Source: Lactobacillaceae bacterium AF64-9pH9TA (GTDB lineage: Bacteria > Bacillota > Bacilli > Lactobacillales > Lactobacillaceae). Taken from it: a DNA stretch of 64,000 bases. The notes under the pieces are model-generated. The model did no database searches. It was not told where the DNA came from and worked only from the letters and a program-made list of their open reading frames with translations. The translations under genes were made by a program, and so were the position numbers. The stretch spans positions 176,801 to 240,800 of the forward strand of contig JAQDCK010000002.1 of NCBI GenBank assembly GCA_027681045.1. The letters are read 5' to 3'. Positions 63,954 through 64,000 of this stretch are shown in pieces. Numbering within the stretch: the first letter of the stretch is position 1; each line of letters opens with the position of its first letter.

Positions 63954-64000
63954 CATAAAACGAATGAAAAAGCAAATTTGACGAATCAGAAAAAGCTAGT

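Overview
The window is a 64 kb, gene-dense piece of a low-GC Gram-positive (Bacillota) chromosome that reads as Lactobacillus delbrueckii (bulgaricus/lactis group). This is an inference from four things. Coding GC is high for a lactobacillus, with many G/C third positions. The dcw cluster lacks murC and ddl. Short genes typical of lactobacilli are present (DUF3397, DUF4044, SPJ_0845, RpoY, DUF1831). There is a D-2-hydroxyacid dehydrogenase close to the D-HicDH/D-LDH enzymes of this species. I saw no rRNA, tRNA, CRISPR array, prophage or intact insertion sequence.

Layout. 1-14.1 kb is the division and wall cluster: mreC (partial)-mreD, DUF4044 (minus strand), DUF3397, mraZ-rsmH-ftsL-pbp2B-mraY-murD-murG-divIB, ftsA-ftsZ-sepF-yggT-ylmH. 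divIVA is absent from its usual place before ileS. 14.1-18 kb holds an Ile T-box and ileS, followed by a cold-shock-domain protein, a NUDIX hydrolase and a small membrane protein. 18-25.5 kb holds mtnN, a cysteine desulfurase with DUF1831 and mnmA (tRNA 2-thiouridine), a histidine phosphatase, a TPR protein and recD2, then the relic of an FAD oxidoreductase. 25.7-28.4 kb is on the minus strand: rnjA, rpoY and def. 28.5-38.3 kb runs typA, ftsW, ylbG, rsmD, coaD, a PDZ-Lon protease, comEA, comEC and holA. 38.4-46.9 kb carries rpsT (minus), rpsO, rnjB, a TPR-like protein, tuf, tig, clpX and engB. 46.9-54.8 kb is more accessory: a lipase-like membrane protein, SPJ_0845, a nitroreductase, an orphan oligopeptide-binding lipoprotein with an elaborate leader, a hypothetical gene, a D-2-hydroxyacid dehydrogenase, and thyA-folA. 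54.9-64 kb has a P-type ATPase, a Met T-box with metQNI, a fumarate-reductase-type flavoprotein and pckA.

How it works together. Most of the window is growth machinery: septal wall synthesis, Z-ring assembly, translation, RNA turnover by RNases J1 and J2, and protein folding and turnover. Control is largely by RNA leaders. There are two T-boxes (Ile, Met), terminator-containing leaders before typA and rpsO, hairpins before tuf, and a structured leader encoding a Cys/Met-rich peptide before the orphan OppA-like protein. That last leader is the best candidate for an undescribed regulatory system here. Other notable points are a triple 10-bp-spaced GTGG operator before mraZ, a terminator-like hairpin inside ylmH, a ClpX zinc site with one Cys replaced by Asp, and an RNase J2 that has lost metal ligands. 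All calls rest on reading the sequence and family knowledge; no database search was run.
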